Positions 1 through 7,890 of a stretch of 21,630 nucleotides of DNA are shown here, one piece after another; the stretch's first letter is position 1, and each line of letters opens with the position of its first letter. The stretch comes from Deltaproteobacteria bacterium (lineage in GTDB: Bacteria > Desulfobacterota > GWC2-55-46). The position numbers and the translations under genes were made by a program. The notes under the pieces are model-generated. The model ran no database searches. It saw only the letters and a list, made by a program, of their open reading frames with translations, and was not told the DNA's origin. The stretch spans positions 1-21,630 of the forward strand of contig JACREV010000034.1 in NCBI GenBank assembly GCA_016218095.1, read 5' to 3'.

Positions 1-40
1 AAGGGACCTCTCAGAGAAAGGACGGTTATAGGATGGTTTT

Positions 41-103
41 TGTCTGTCATTCCCGAGGTTTTTATCGGGAATCCGGTTTTGAAAATCCGGTGTCATACAG
101 ACA
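41..103. repeat. Compound palindromic intergenic repeat
   Basis: Three nested or tandem inverted repeats are visible. The outer arms are TGTCTG (41-46) and CAGACA (98-103). An inner hairpin has ATTCCCGA (49-56) and TCGGGAAT (65-72) around an 8-nt loop. A second imperfect hairpin, CCGG...CCGG, covers 73-90. ATTCCC...GGGAAT palindromes are a common form of dispersed intergenic repeat in bacteria (compare dRS3 of Neisseria). It lies downstream of the response-regulator gene on the minus strand. It has no T-tract, so it is a poor intrinsic terminator. I infer a REP- or MITE-like element; no second copy is visible in the window. Confidence 0.5.
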
Positions 104-159
104 TACGGGTTATGCAGGGGTCTCGTAAATAAAAGGCGGGGCGGGGATGCTGCTTCCGT

Positions 160-900
160 TCAGTCCTTGTACATCACTTCTTTTATCTTTAGTTTCAGCT
201 CTTCCGCCCAGAAGGGGTTCCCCTTCTGGATAAAGCCCTTCACATGCAGGTCGAACCACTTGGGGTCGAGGACCATGTCGTCGAGTATGTCCTTGCCAGT
301 CGTTATTATCGCGGGGATGTTCATGCCCGAGGCTACGACCCTTTTAAGGAGGTCCTCGCCGTCTATGAGGGACTCCGGGTCGGCGGGGTTCTTCAAATAG
401 AGGTCAGTGACGATGAGGTTCACGCGCTCGGTCCTCAAGGTTTTAAGCGCCTCGGCGGCGTTCTTCGCCTGAACGAGCCTAATGCCGACGTCCTTCAAGG
501 TGTTCTGGACCATGTCCCTTGCGAGCTTGTCGTCCTCTATGAGCAGTATCGTCTCGGCGCCGGGTTCCTCCGGGGGCGCGGTCTCGCGCTCCGGCATGGC
601 CGGCGCCGGGACCTTGGAGCCTGCGGCCCGCGCCGGTCTGGCCTGCGGCGGGGCGGGCCTGTCGTCGCCCTTCGGTTGCCTGAGCGGCAGGGCCTCGAAC
701 GAGCCTCCTGCCGCCCTTCGGACGAAGTGCTGGGCCCCGCAGCGGATGCAGTTGACGCGCACCCCAGACTCCCATTCCCTTATCTTATCAAGGGGCACCC
801 ATAGCCTGAAGCCCGTGTTGCAGTCGAGGCAATGGATCTCGATAGGTTCTTTTTTTTGGGCCATCTTTGCGTCTTTCGTATCGCCTGCCGCGTAAGCCAT
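160..900 (-). CDS. Response regulator with N-terminal zinc ribbon
   Basis: This 246-aa protein has two parts. Residues 20-58 form a zinc-ribbon-like finger with paired cysteines C24-x2-C27 and C51-x2-C54. A Pro/Ala/Arg-rich linker (about 75-115) leads to a receiver domain (117-246). The receiver keeps the acidic pair D123/D124, phospho-acceptor D166 (in IVTDLYL), T200/T201 and K226. The loop after D166 is longer than usual: the normal D-x-x-M-P-x-x-D-G turn is stretched by NPADPESLID before the G. There is no C-terminal DNA-binding or enzymatic domain, so output must go through the finger or a protein partner. No histidine kinase is present in the window. The start at 900 has a weak ribosome site; Met13 is an alternative. 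A promoter-like sequence lies just upstream at 943-972, so it may be transcribed separately from lptD. Confidence 0.85.
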   Translation of the reverse strand: MAYAAGDTKDAKMAQKKEPIEIHCLDCNTGFRLWVPLDKIREWESGVRVNCIRCGAQHFVRRAAGGSFEALPLRQPKGDDRPAPPQARPARAAGSKVPAPAMPERETAPPEEPGAETILLIEDDKLARDMVQNTLKDVGIRLVQAKNAAEALKTLRTERVNLIVTDLYLKNPADPESLIDGEDLLKRVVASGMNIPAIITTGKDILDDMVLDPKWFDLHVKGFIQKGNPFWAEELKLKIKEVMYKD

Positions 901-942
901 TCGTTCAGCGCCGGGGTCCCTGGGTATTTTACGGCAGAAAAC

Positions 943-972
943 AGTTTAACTTAAAAAAGATGGTAGTGTCAA
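943..972 (-). promoter_or_regulatory. Sigma70-like promoter for the response regulator
   Basis: Read on the minus strand, a perfect TTGACA (967-972) is followed after 18 nt by TAAACT (943-948), four of six matches to TATAAT. The expected transcription start near 936 gives a leader of about 36 nt. It lies between the lptD stop and the regulator start, the only place for a dedicated promoter. The weak -10 and one-base-long spacer limit confidence. Confidence 0.45.
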
Positions 973-995
973 TGATTCTAGGGAATTCAGGGGGG

Positions 996-3140
996 TTAGC
1001 GCGTGAGCGACCCTTCAAGACCGGCGATCTTGCCGAGCCCCTTTAAATTAAAGGTTACGAAGAGGAGCTTCTCCTCGAGCCGGTCGGTGTAGCCGAACTG
1101 GGCGGACCAGCACTGGTGTCTGTACTCGAACCCGTAGGAGACCTCGAGGGACCTGTATTCTTCGTAAGAGTACCTGTTGAGGTAGATGAAGTCGAGCGGC
1201 TCGGTCAGGCGGACCCTGGCCGAGGCCTCGAGGTAGCTTGTGGAATCCCGGACGAACCTGTACGCGAGGCTCAAGGCGTCCCCCCGTCCGGTCGAGGTCG
1301 CGAAAGAGGCGTCGAAGCTTGAAAAGAGCGATTCATACACGTCGTACTTGCCCTTCCCGGTAACGGTCGTGGCGGCCGTCGGTTTCACGATCAATTCGCC
1401 CGTTATCTCCTTGAAAGGCCTCTTCTTGTCGTCCCCGGCCTCCGCCTCCCGCGTAGCCTCGTTTATGTCGAACGTCTGGCTTAGGTCGAAGTAGAGGTAG
1501 TCGCGGTAGAGAGAGCCGCCCTCGCTGTTCCTGAGCTTCCCGGTAAGTGTCGAGTTGACCGAGTAGGTCACGCTGTTGGTCTTCGCTATCTCGTCGACGG
1601 AATCGAAGTCCGGCAGGTCCGTCTGCTCGGTGTCCGGGATGAACGTGTACGAGAGCTTCGGCCTTATCGTGTGCTTCACGGCGGAGAGCCTCTCAGAGCC
1701 GGTCTGGAAGACCCTCACGAAGGTCGTGGTAAGGTCGGCCTGTACGTCGTAGAGGAACCTGTCCATGTAGCCTCCGCCGGGGTGGTCCCGGACCAGGTAG
1801 AAGGTCCCCCTCGGCGCGACGGATACGGTGAAGTCGGCGTATCCGTTGACGCTCATCGGCAGAGATACCCTCGGGTGTATGTCGAGCCTGTCGCCCTCGG
1901 CGCCCTCTTCCCTGTAGAAGTTGACGAAAGAGGATTCGGACGAGAAATAGAAGGGGGTGTTCAATATCCGCTTGTCGGACCCGGCGAGCGTTACCTCCGG
2001 GAGCCTCTGGAGCGTTTCGGAGTCATCCGCGTCGAGGAGGTTATTGAAGACCCGGAGCTGTCCCACGAGGCTGTAGCCGTTCCAGCTCTTTGTCACCGAC
2101 ACGTTGGATTCGATCGATTCGAGCGACCGCTCGTCCCCGCCCGCGCCGAAGTCGAGGAAGTACTCGTCGTCGCTGACGACGTTTATATCGGCCTTGATGT
2201 TGAAAAAATCCGAGAGGAGCTCCGTGTGCCTGTACTTTATCCGCCACCTGTCGTTGGAGGCGGTCTCGGGCCTGGAAAGGTTGTCGACGTCCTCCCTGAA
2301 CTCCCTTACGCGCCCTATGTCGTTTTCGCTGAAGTGGTAGAGGAAGGCCTCGCCGTAGCTCCCGGCGGTCCTGAAGTACCTGTACTCGGACCCCACGCCT
2401 ATGCCCCTCTTCGTCTCTATGTCGAGATAGAAGGTGGCGTCCGCGCTCTCCGATATCGCCCAGAAAAACGAGTTATCGAGCATAAAGCCCCTGAGCTCGG
2501 AGAACCCCGGCTCCGTTGGGAGGAAACCGGTCTGCCTCTCCCTCTTTACCGGGACGGTGACATAGGGGAAGTAGAATACAGGGACTCCCTTTATCTGGAA
2601 CCGGGTGTTCCAGCCCGTCAAAAACTCGCCGAAGGTGACGTCCGCCGAGGTGGCCGCGAAACTCCACGCCGGGGAGGCGCCTTCCTCGCACTCGCAGGCG
2701 GTATATGTGACCTCCTTCGCCGAGTACGACTCCGTCCCCGTCTTTTCGACGACCCTGCCGGCGATGTATATCCCCTCCTCGGCGTAGAAGATGCGCGCGT
2801 TCGTGATGACCGCGGTCTTCGTCTTTATGTCGAAGGTAAGGCCAACGCCCGTAAGCGTTGAGCCGCCCTCGTCGATCGCCGTCACCTTGCCCTTTGCCGT
2901 AGCGACCCCGGAGGCCATGTCGAGGATTATCTCGTCGGTCCTCATGGTGACCCCCTCCTGCCGTATCTCGACGGAACCGCGCGCGTAGTAGGTCTCGGTC
3001 TCTTTTTCGTAGGTGATGAAGTCCGCGTCTATCTCTATGGGGAGGCCGTTGCTAAAAAGCGGCTCCGCGGCCCTGGCGAGGGCCGGGAGTATCAGCGCGA
3101 GGAACAGGGTTATGAGGAGGACGAGTCTTTTTGGTCTCAT
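996..3140 (-). CDS. lptD: LPS-assembly outer-membrane protein LptD
   Basis: LptD is the outer-membrane barrel that, with LptE, inserts lipopolysaccharide into the outer leaflet. I place the start at the ATG at 3138-3140, giving 714 aa. It begins with a typical signal peptide (basic MRPKR, hydrophobic core to about residue 20, cleavage near ALARA). Upstream in-frame sequence to 3287 overlaps the end of folC and looks unlike protein. Residues 31-150 form the periplasmic OstA/LptA-like jellyroll (opening IEIDADFITYEKETETYYA). The barrel follows, with the family-typical segment around FPYVTVPVKRERQTGFLP (191-208). Only three cysteines are seen: C149 and C151, and C677 near the C-terminus. E. coli uses four for two disulfides, so only one nonconsecutive bridge is possible here. 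It sits 80 nt after folC, last in the long trp-acc-fol run. Confidence 0.93.
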   Translation of the reverse strand: MRPKRLVLLITLFLALILPALARAAEPLFSNGLPIEIDADFITYEKETETYYARGSVEIRQEGVTMRTDEIILDMASGVATAKGKVTAIDEGGSTLTGVGLTFDIKTKTAVITNARIFYAEEGIYIAGRVVEKTGTESYSAKEVTYTACECEEGASPAWSFAATSADVTFGEFLTGWNTRFQIKGVPVFYFPYVTVPVKRERQTGFLPTEPGFSELRGFMLDNSFFWAISESADATFYLDIETKRGIGVGSEYRYFRTAGSYGEAFLYHFSENDIGRVREFREDVDNLSRPETASNDRWRIKYRHTELLSDFFNIKADINVVSDDEYFLDFGAGGDERSLESIESNVSVTKSWNGYSLVGQLRVFNNLLDADDSETLQRLPEVTLAGSDKRILNTPFYFSSESSFVNFYREEGAEGDRLDIHPRVSLPMSVNGYADFTVSVAPRGTFYLVRDHPGGGYMDRFLYDVQADLTTTFVRVFQTGSERLSAVKHTIRPKLSYTFIPDTEQTDLPDFDSVDEIAKTNSVTYSVNSTLTGKLRNSEGGSLYRDYLYFDLSQTFDINEATREAEAGDDKKRPFKEITGELIVKPTAATTVTGKGKYDVYESLFSSFDASFATSTGRGDALSLAYRFVRDSTSYLEASARVRLTEPLDFIYLNRYSYEEYRSLEVSYGFEYRHQCWSAQFGYTDRLEEKLLFVTFNLKGLGKIAGLEGSLTR

Positions 3141-3220
3141 TATAAAGGTGTTTTTAAAGGTGAGAGGAAAATAGCACAGAAAGGGGCTGTTTACAAGTTT
3201 GCGAGAGGGGGCGCGAAGGG

Positions 3221-4486
3221 CTATTTCGCCGTTCTGATGAGATACCCGCGCGCTTCGCCCACGGTGAATATCGATCCGGTGACGCATACGGCGTCTTTTG
3301 CGCCGGCCTCAATGATAGCGAGGCGGCAGGCCTCTTTTACGGACCCGGAGGAAATGACGCGTTTTTTGTAGGGGAGGGCGAGCCTTTCGAGGTCCTCGAC
3401 GGGCGCCGAGCGTTCGACCTTTGGCGCGGCGAGGTAGACCGTATCGGCGAGCGGCAACAGCTCCTTGAAGATCCCCCTTATGTCCTTGTCGTTCATGACC
3501 CCGATGACGAGGGAGAGCCTCTTTCGAGGGAGCATTTCGAGAAAGGCCTTGAGGGCTTTCGCGCCAGCCGGGTTGTGGGCGGCGTCAAGTAGGACGAGCG
3601 GGCGCTTCCTTAAGACCTCCAGCCTCCCCGGCCACGAGGCCTTTCTAAGGCCGTCCCTTACGGCCTTCGCGGTTATGTGGAGCCCGTACATCCTTACGCA
3701 CTCTATCGCCGCGAGTGCGACCGAGGCGTTATCGAGCTGGTGCGCGCCTGAAAGGCTGAGCTTAAGCCCTTTTATCCTGCCGTCTATCCCGGTGTAATCA
3801 GCGGACCTCTCGTCGCCGTCGATATCGAAGGCGCGCCCCATGGGGAGGAGCGGGGAGTCGAGCTCCCGCGCCCTTTTGGAGACGACCGAGAGCGCGGCCT
3901 TGCCGGTCTCGCCCGTCACCACAGGCACTCCGAACTTTATTATCCCGGCCTTCTCGAAGGCTATCTCGGGAAGGGTCTTTCCAAGATGCGGCGTATGGTC
4001 GAGGCCGACGTTCGTGATGACCGAGACGAGCGGAGTTATGACGTTCGTCGCGTCCCATCTGCCGCCCATGCCCGTTTCGATGACCGCGACGTCGGTCTTT
4101 TTTTCGCTGAAGTACAGGAAGGCGAGCGCGGTCGTGAACTCAAAGAACGAGAGCTGGCCCTTGACGCGGCGGGCCGCCTTTCTTACGCGGGAGACGATGC
4201 GCGCGAGGTCCGCGTCGTTTATCGCGCGGCCGTTTACCTGTATCCGTTCGTTGAATTTGGAGAGGTGAGGGGAGGTGTAGAGGCCGGTCCTGAAGCCCGC
4301 CTCCCTGAGTATCGAGGCCGCGAAGGCTGAGGTCGAGCCCTTGCCGTTCGTCCCGGCTATGTGTATGGACAGGAAGTCGCTCTCCGGGTTGCCGAGGAGG
4401 CCGAGGAGCTTCTCCACGCGGGAGAGCCCCGGCCTTATGCCGTGCCTCTGGAGGCCGTAGAGGAAGGCGAGCGCGTTACCCGGCAT
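3221..4486 (-). CDS. folC: Dihydrofolate synthase / folylpolyglutamate synthase FolC
   Basis: FolC is a cytoplasmic Mur-ligase-family enzyme. It adds glutamate to dihydropteroate and extends the polyglutamate tail of folates, using ATP. The 421-aa length is normal for the family. Residues 44-52 hold the ATP-binding loop AGTNGKGST. The central domain contains GMGGRWDATNVI and NVGLDHTPHLG, and the C-terminal domain contains LLDAAHNPAGAKAL. All are hallmarks of folate Mur ligases. Its start overlaps the accD stop by 11 nt, implying translational coupling. The accD-folC pair, often placed after trpA, is a conserved arrangement in many proteobacteria. Whether the enzyme is bifunctional cannot be told from sequence alone. 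Confidence 0.95.
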   Translation of the reverse strand: MPGNALAFLYGLQRHGIRPGLSRVEKLLGLLGNPESDFLSIHIAGTNGKGSTSAFAASILREAGFRTGLYTSPHLSKFNERIQVNGRAINDADLARIVSRVRKAARRVKGQLSFFEFTTALAFLYFSEKKTDVAVIETGMGGRWDATNVITPLVSVITNVGLDHTPHLGKTLPEIAFEKAGIIKFGVPVVTGETGKAALSVVSKRARELDSPLLPMGRAFDIDGDERSADYTGIDGRIKGLKLSLSGAHQLDNASVALAAIECVRMYGLHITAKAVRDGLRKASWPGRLEVLRKRPLVLLDAAHNPAGAKALKAFLEMLPRKRLSLVIGVMNDKDIRGIFKELLPLADTVYLAAPKVERSAPVEDLERLALPYKKRVISSGSVKEACRLAIIEAGAKDAVCVTGSIFTVGEARGYLIRTAK

Positions 4487-5327
4487 TTTGCGAGAGCATG
4501 GAGAGGAGGCGCGAGAGCGTGTCCTTCATCAGCTTCCTCTCCACTATCATGTCTATCATCCCGTGCTCGAGGAGGTACTCGGCCCTCTGGAAGCCTTCGG
4601 GGAGTTTCTGCCTTATCGTCTCGGCTATGACCCTCGGCCCGGCGAACCCGACGAGCGCGCGGGGTTCGGCGACTATCACGTCGCCGAGCATGGCGAAGCT
4701 TGCGGTGACGCCTCCCATGGTGGGGTCGGTAACGACCGAGATGTACGGGAGCCCCGCCTCCTTAAGCTTTGCGAGCGCGGCCGAGGTCTTGGCCATCTGC
4801 ATGAGGGACAATATCGACTCCTGCATCCGCGCGCCTCCCGACGACGAGAATATGACGACGCCGCACCTCTCCTCTATCGCTCTTTCCACGGCGCGGGCTA
4901 TCTTCTCGCCGACGACCGAGCCCATCGAGCCGCCCATGAACGAGAACTCGAATACGGCGACACAGGCCCTCTCGCCGTTTATCGTCCCTTCGCCGGTGAC
5001 GATGGCGTCCTTAAGGCGCGTCTCCTTCTGGGAGGATTTTATCCGGTCCTTGTATTTCTTGAGGTCCCGGAAGTCCAGCCCGTCGACCGGCTCCATGTGG
5101 GGGTCGAACTCCCTGAAGGACCCCTCGTCCATGACGATGTTGAGCCTGGCATTCGCCGAGATGCGGAAGTGGTAGTTGCACTTGGGGCAGACGTCGAGGT
5201 TTCTCTCGACCTCTTTCTTGTATATGATTTCCCCGCAGTGCTCACACTTGACCCAGAGGCCGATGGGGACCTTTACGCTTTTCCCTTCGTCGCCGTTCGT
5301 GAGTATGTCTTTTTTAAACCAGATCAT
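4476..5327 (-). CDS. accD: Acetyl-CoA carboxylase carboxyltransferase subunit beta
   Basis: AccD pairs with AccA to transfer the carboxyl group from carboxybiotin to acetyl-CoA, making malonyl-CoA for fatty-acid synthesis. The 283-aa protein has the diagnostic N-terminal zinc ribbon, C28-x2-C31 and C47-x2-C50. The crotonase-fold carboxyltransferase core includes FSSSGGARMQESILSLMQM and DPTMGGVTASFAMLGD, which shape the CoA site. Length and domain order are those of bacterial AccD. accA, accB and accC are not in the window. The gene starts 30 nt after the HD-GYP gene with a GGGAAAG-like ribosome site, and its end overlaps folC by 11 nt. Confidence 0.97.
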   Translation of the reverse strand: MIWFKKDILTNGDEGKSVKVPIGLWVKCEHCGEIIYKKEVERNLDVCPKCNYHFRISANARLNIVMDEGSFREFDPHMEPVDGLDFRDLKKYKDRIKSSQKETRLKDAIVTGEGTINGERACVAVFEFSFMGGSMGSVVGEKIARAVERAIEERCGVVIFSSSGGARMQESILSLMQMAKTSAALAKLKEAGLPYISVVTDPTMGGVTASFAMLGDVIVAEPRALVGFAGPRVIAETIRQKLPEGFQRAEYLLEHGMIDMIVERKLMKDTLSRLLSMLSQNAG

Positions 5328-5357
5328 CGTCTGATAGCTTTCCCGTTATTTTGAGGC

Positions 5358-7040
5358 TTAAGCCCCTGCCGCCGCCGCGCCCGGTATCGCGCCGGCGATG
5401 TCCCCGTTATCAAAGGCCCTGATGAAGGCCTCGACCACCCTCAAGTCGAACTGCACCCCGGCGTACTTCTTGAGCTCAGCGACCGCGACCTCCGGGGGGA
5501 GCCCCTTCCTGTAAGGCCGGGTCGTCGTCATGGCGTCGTAGGTGTCGGCGACGGATATTATGCGGGCGATGAGCGGTATCTGCTCGCCCTTGAACCCCCT
5601 GGGGTAGCCCTGGCCGTCGATGCGCTCGTGATGGTAGAGCATGCCCGGGATGATGTCCTTTAATTGCGGCACGTGCTTCATTATCTCGGCCCCGTACTGC
5701 GGGTGGAGCCGCATCATCGCGGCCTCGTCGGCGTCGAGCGGCGCGTCTTTTCTTAATATCCTGTCCTCTATGCCGATCTTCCCGATGTCGTGGAGGACCG
5801 CCGAGAGTTTCAACAGCTCGAGCGACTTAGGCGTCATCTCCATGTGCTTGCCTATGGCGAGCGAGTACTCGAAGACCCTCTTCGTGTGTCCGCCGGTGTA
5901 CGGGTCCCGTTTTTCTATCGCCTCCGCGAGCGCCTCAGATGTCGCGTGGAAGGTCTCCCTGATCTCCTCGTAGAGCCGCGCGTTGTCGAGCGCGATCGCG
6001 ACCTGGTTCGAGAAGAGCTGGAAAAGGCGCATGTCCTCCTTCTCGAACGTCCCGCCTATCCTGTTTATCGCCTGAAGGACCCCTATTACCTTGCCCTTTA
6101 TGCGCACCGGGACGCAGACCATGTCGCGGGTCGTGAACCTGGATTTCTTGTCCACGTTCGACTGGAACCGCTTGTCCCTTGCGACGTCGTTTATGATAAG
6201 CGGGCGTCCGTGCTTGGCGACCCATCCCGCGATCCCCTCGCCGATGTCAAGGCGGACCTCCTTGAGCTCCTTGCCCTTTTCCCCGAGCGCGACCTCGAAG
6301 TAGAGCTGTTTGTTCTTCTCGTCAACGAGGAGGAGAGAGCCCGCCTCCGCGCGCATTATCGAGGTTATCGCCTCCATCGCCCTCAGCCTGACGACCGTCT
6401 GGTCGAGCGTGGAGTTAAGGAGGTTGCCGACCTCCTGCAAAGTCGAGAACTGGCGGAGCCTGCCATCGAGCTCCGAGAAGAGCTCGGCCCTCTCCATGAT
6501 GATCGAGAAGTGGTTGGCGAGCGATTTAAGGGTCTTCAGGTCCGCCTTGGTAAACGGCCTCGAGTCTATCTTGTTTATGACCTCTATGACGCCTATGGCC
6601 CGTTTCTTCCTGAAGAGCGGCACCGCGAGCATGTTGCCGTGCTCTTTCGATGTCTTTATGCCGAGCCAGTATTTGTCCCTGCAGAGGTTCGAGCTTATAT
6701 AGGGCCTGCCGGTCTTGAGCACATGGCCGGCTATGCCGGCCTCACCCTTCATGCGTAGGCCCTTGAGCTTACGGGCGAGCGGGCCCTTCACAACCTCGAA
6801 GGAGAGCTCGTTCGAGGCAGGATCCAGCAGGTAGAGAGTCCCGGACCGCGTCTCCATGGCGTTAAGCGTAAAGTCCATGAGCCTGTTCAGTATCGAGGAC
6901 TTTGAGGCCCCCTTGACCGCGAGCCCGCCGATCTCCCTGTAGATCTCGAGCTCGATGTTCATCACATCGAGCCTCTTGCGGCATGCGAGGATATCCGCCT
7001 TCTCTTTCGCCGTCTTGTCCCTTTTTTTCTTCTCTGCCAT
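5358..7040 (-). CDS. GAF-GAF-HD-GYP cyclic-di-GMP phosphodiesterase
   Basis: This is a soluble 560-aa signalling protein. A short charged helix (1-35) is followed by a first GAF domain (about 40-185), a second GAF domain (about 200-355), a linking helix and an HD-GYP domain (about 365-545). HD-GYP domains hydrolyse cyclic-di-GMP to pGpG or GMP at a metal centre. The key elements are intact: H385, the HD pair H417/D418 in LHDIGKIG, HH at 470-471 and the signature GQGYPRG at 476-482. Catalytic activity is therefore likely. There are no membrane segments, so sensing is cytoplasmic; the GAF ligand cannot be predicted. It is embedded 22 nt after trpA and 30 nt before accD, an unusual place for such a gene. 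The short alanine-rich tail looks unstructured. Confidence 0.93.
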   Translation of the reverse strand: MAEKKKRDKTAKEKADILACRKRLDVMNIELEIYREIGGLAVKGASKSSILNRLMDFTLNAMETRSGTLYLLDPASNELSFEVVKGPLARKLKGLRMKGEAGIAGHVLKTGRPYISSNLCRDKYWLGIKTSKEHGNMLAVPLFRKKRAIGVIEVINKIDSRPFTKADLKTLKSLANHFSIIMERAELFSELDGRLRQFSTLQEVGNLLNSTLDQTVVRLRAMEAITSIMRAEAGSLLLVDEKNKQLYFEVALGEKGKELKEVRLDIGEGIAGWVAKHGRPLIINDVARDKRFQSNVDKKSRFTTRDMVCVPVRIKGKVIGVLQAINRIGGTFEKEDMRLFQLFSNQVAIALDNARLYEEIRETFHATSEALAEAIEKRDPYTGGHTKRVFEYSLAIGKHMEMTPKSLELLKLSAVLHDIGKIGIEDRILRKDAPLDADEAAMMRLHPQYGAEIMKHVPQLKDIIPGMLYHHERIDGQGYPRGFKGEQIPLIARIISVADTYDAMTTTRPYRKGLPPEVAVAELKKYAGVQFDLRVVEAFIRAFDNGDIAGAIPGAAAAGA

Positions 7041-7062
7041 GCGGCTACCCAGGATTTAAGGG

Positions 7063-7881
7063 TTATGAGTCCATCGCGGCCCTGAGGCCGGAAACGAACT
7101 TTTTGACCTCTCCGACGAGCTTTTTTCGGTTAGCCGGGTTCTTCGCTATGACGTTCACTATGGCGCTGCCGACGATTACGGCGTCGGCGTATTTGGCGAC
7201 CTCTTTGGCCTGGGCAGGGGTGGAGATGCCGAAGCCGACGCCGACCGGGAGGTCGGTTACCTTCCTTATCTTCGCAACATAGCCCTTTGCGTCGCCCGAG
7301 ACGGATGAGCGCGCGCCGGTCACGCCCGTGACCGAGACGAAGTAGATGAAGCCCGAGGCCTTTGAGGCGACGAGTTCCATCCTCTGCAGGTTGCTGGTCG
7401 GCGTAAGCAGGAATATCATGTCGAGGGACTCTTCATCGAGCCTCTCCTTGAGCTCCCCGGCCTCTTCGGCGGGGAGATCCACTATGAGCGCGCCGTCGGC
7501 CCCTGCCGACCTTGCGTCCCGCGCGAACCTCTTTAGCCCGTAGTTGAATACGGGGTTGTAGTAGCCGAATAGGACTACCGGGACCTCGGTCTCCTTCCTT
7601 ACGTCCTTCACGAGCCTTAAAACGTCTTTCAGGTGCGTGCCCTTCTTGACCGCGCGCTCCGAAGAGGCCTGTATGGTCGGTCCGTCGGCCATGGGGTCTG
7701 AGAACGGCACGCCGAGCTCTATTATGTCGGCGCCCGCGTCCTCGAGGGCGAGTATTATGTCTTTGGTGGATGAGAGGTCCGGGTCTCCGGCGGTGATGAA
7801 GGTGATGAGCGCCTTCCTCCCCTCCGCTTTAAGCCTTTCGAAGGCCGCCTCTATCCTGCCGTTTTCGATGGTCGTTGTCAT
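7063..7881 (-). CDS. trpA: Tryptophan synthase alpha subunit
   Basis: TrpA cleaves indole-3-glycerol phosphate to indole and glyceraldehyde-3-phosphate; the indole is channelled to TrpB. The 272-aa TIM barrel carries the catalytic pair E55 and D66 in the conserved block ELGVPFSDPMADGP, matching E49/D60 of the enteric enzyme. Phosphate-binding elements GVGFGIS and VIVGSAIV lie near the C-terminus. It begins 9 nt after the trpB stop, with an AGGGA ribosome site overlapping that stop. It is the last trp gene; the HD-GYP gene follows after 22 nt with no terminator visible. Confidence 0.97.
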   Translation of the reverse strand: MTTTIENGRIEAAFERLKAEGRKALITFITAGDPDLSSTKDIILALEDAGADIIELGVPFSDPMADGPTIQASSERAVKKGTHLKDVLRLVKDVRKETEVPVVLFGYYNPVFNYGLKRFARDARSAGADGALIVDLPAEEAGELKERLDEESLDMIFLLTPTSNLQRMELVASKASGFIYFVSVTGVTGARSSVSGDAKGYVAKIRKVTDLPVGVGFGISTPAQAKEVAKYADAVIVGSAIVNVIAKNPANRKKLVGEVKKFVSGLRAAMDS

Positions 7882-7890
7882 GGGGGTTCC

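Noticed and set aside
1671..2861. Long plus-strand open frame (396 codons) opposite lptD
   Set aside because: Composition is dominated by G/R/E/V/P, as in antisense frames of GC-rich genes. It has no domain, and lptD on the other strand is clear.
3141..3287. N-terminal extension of LptD
   Set aside because: It would put 49 non-signal residues before a textbook signal peptide, and it overlaps the folC stop.
5790..6758. Plus-strand open frame (322 codons) opposite the HD-GYP gene
   Set aside because: It is antisense to well-conserved GAF and HD-GYP motifs and has no recognisable domain.
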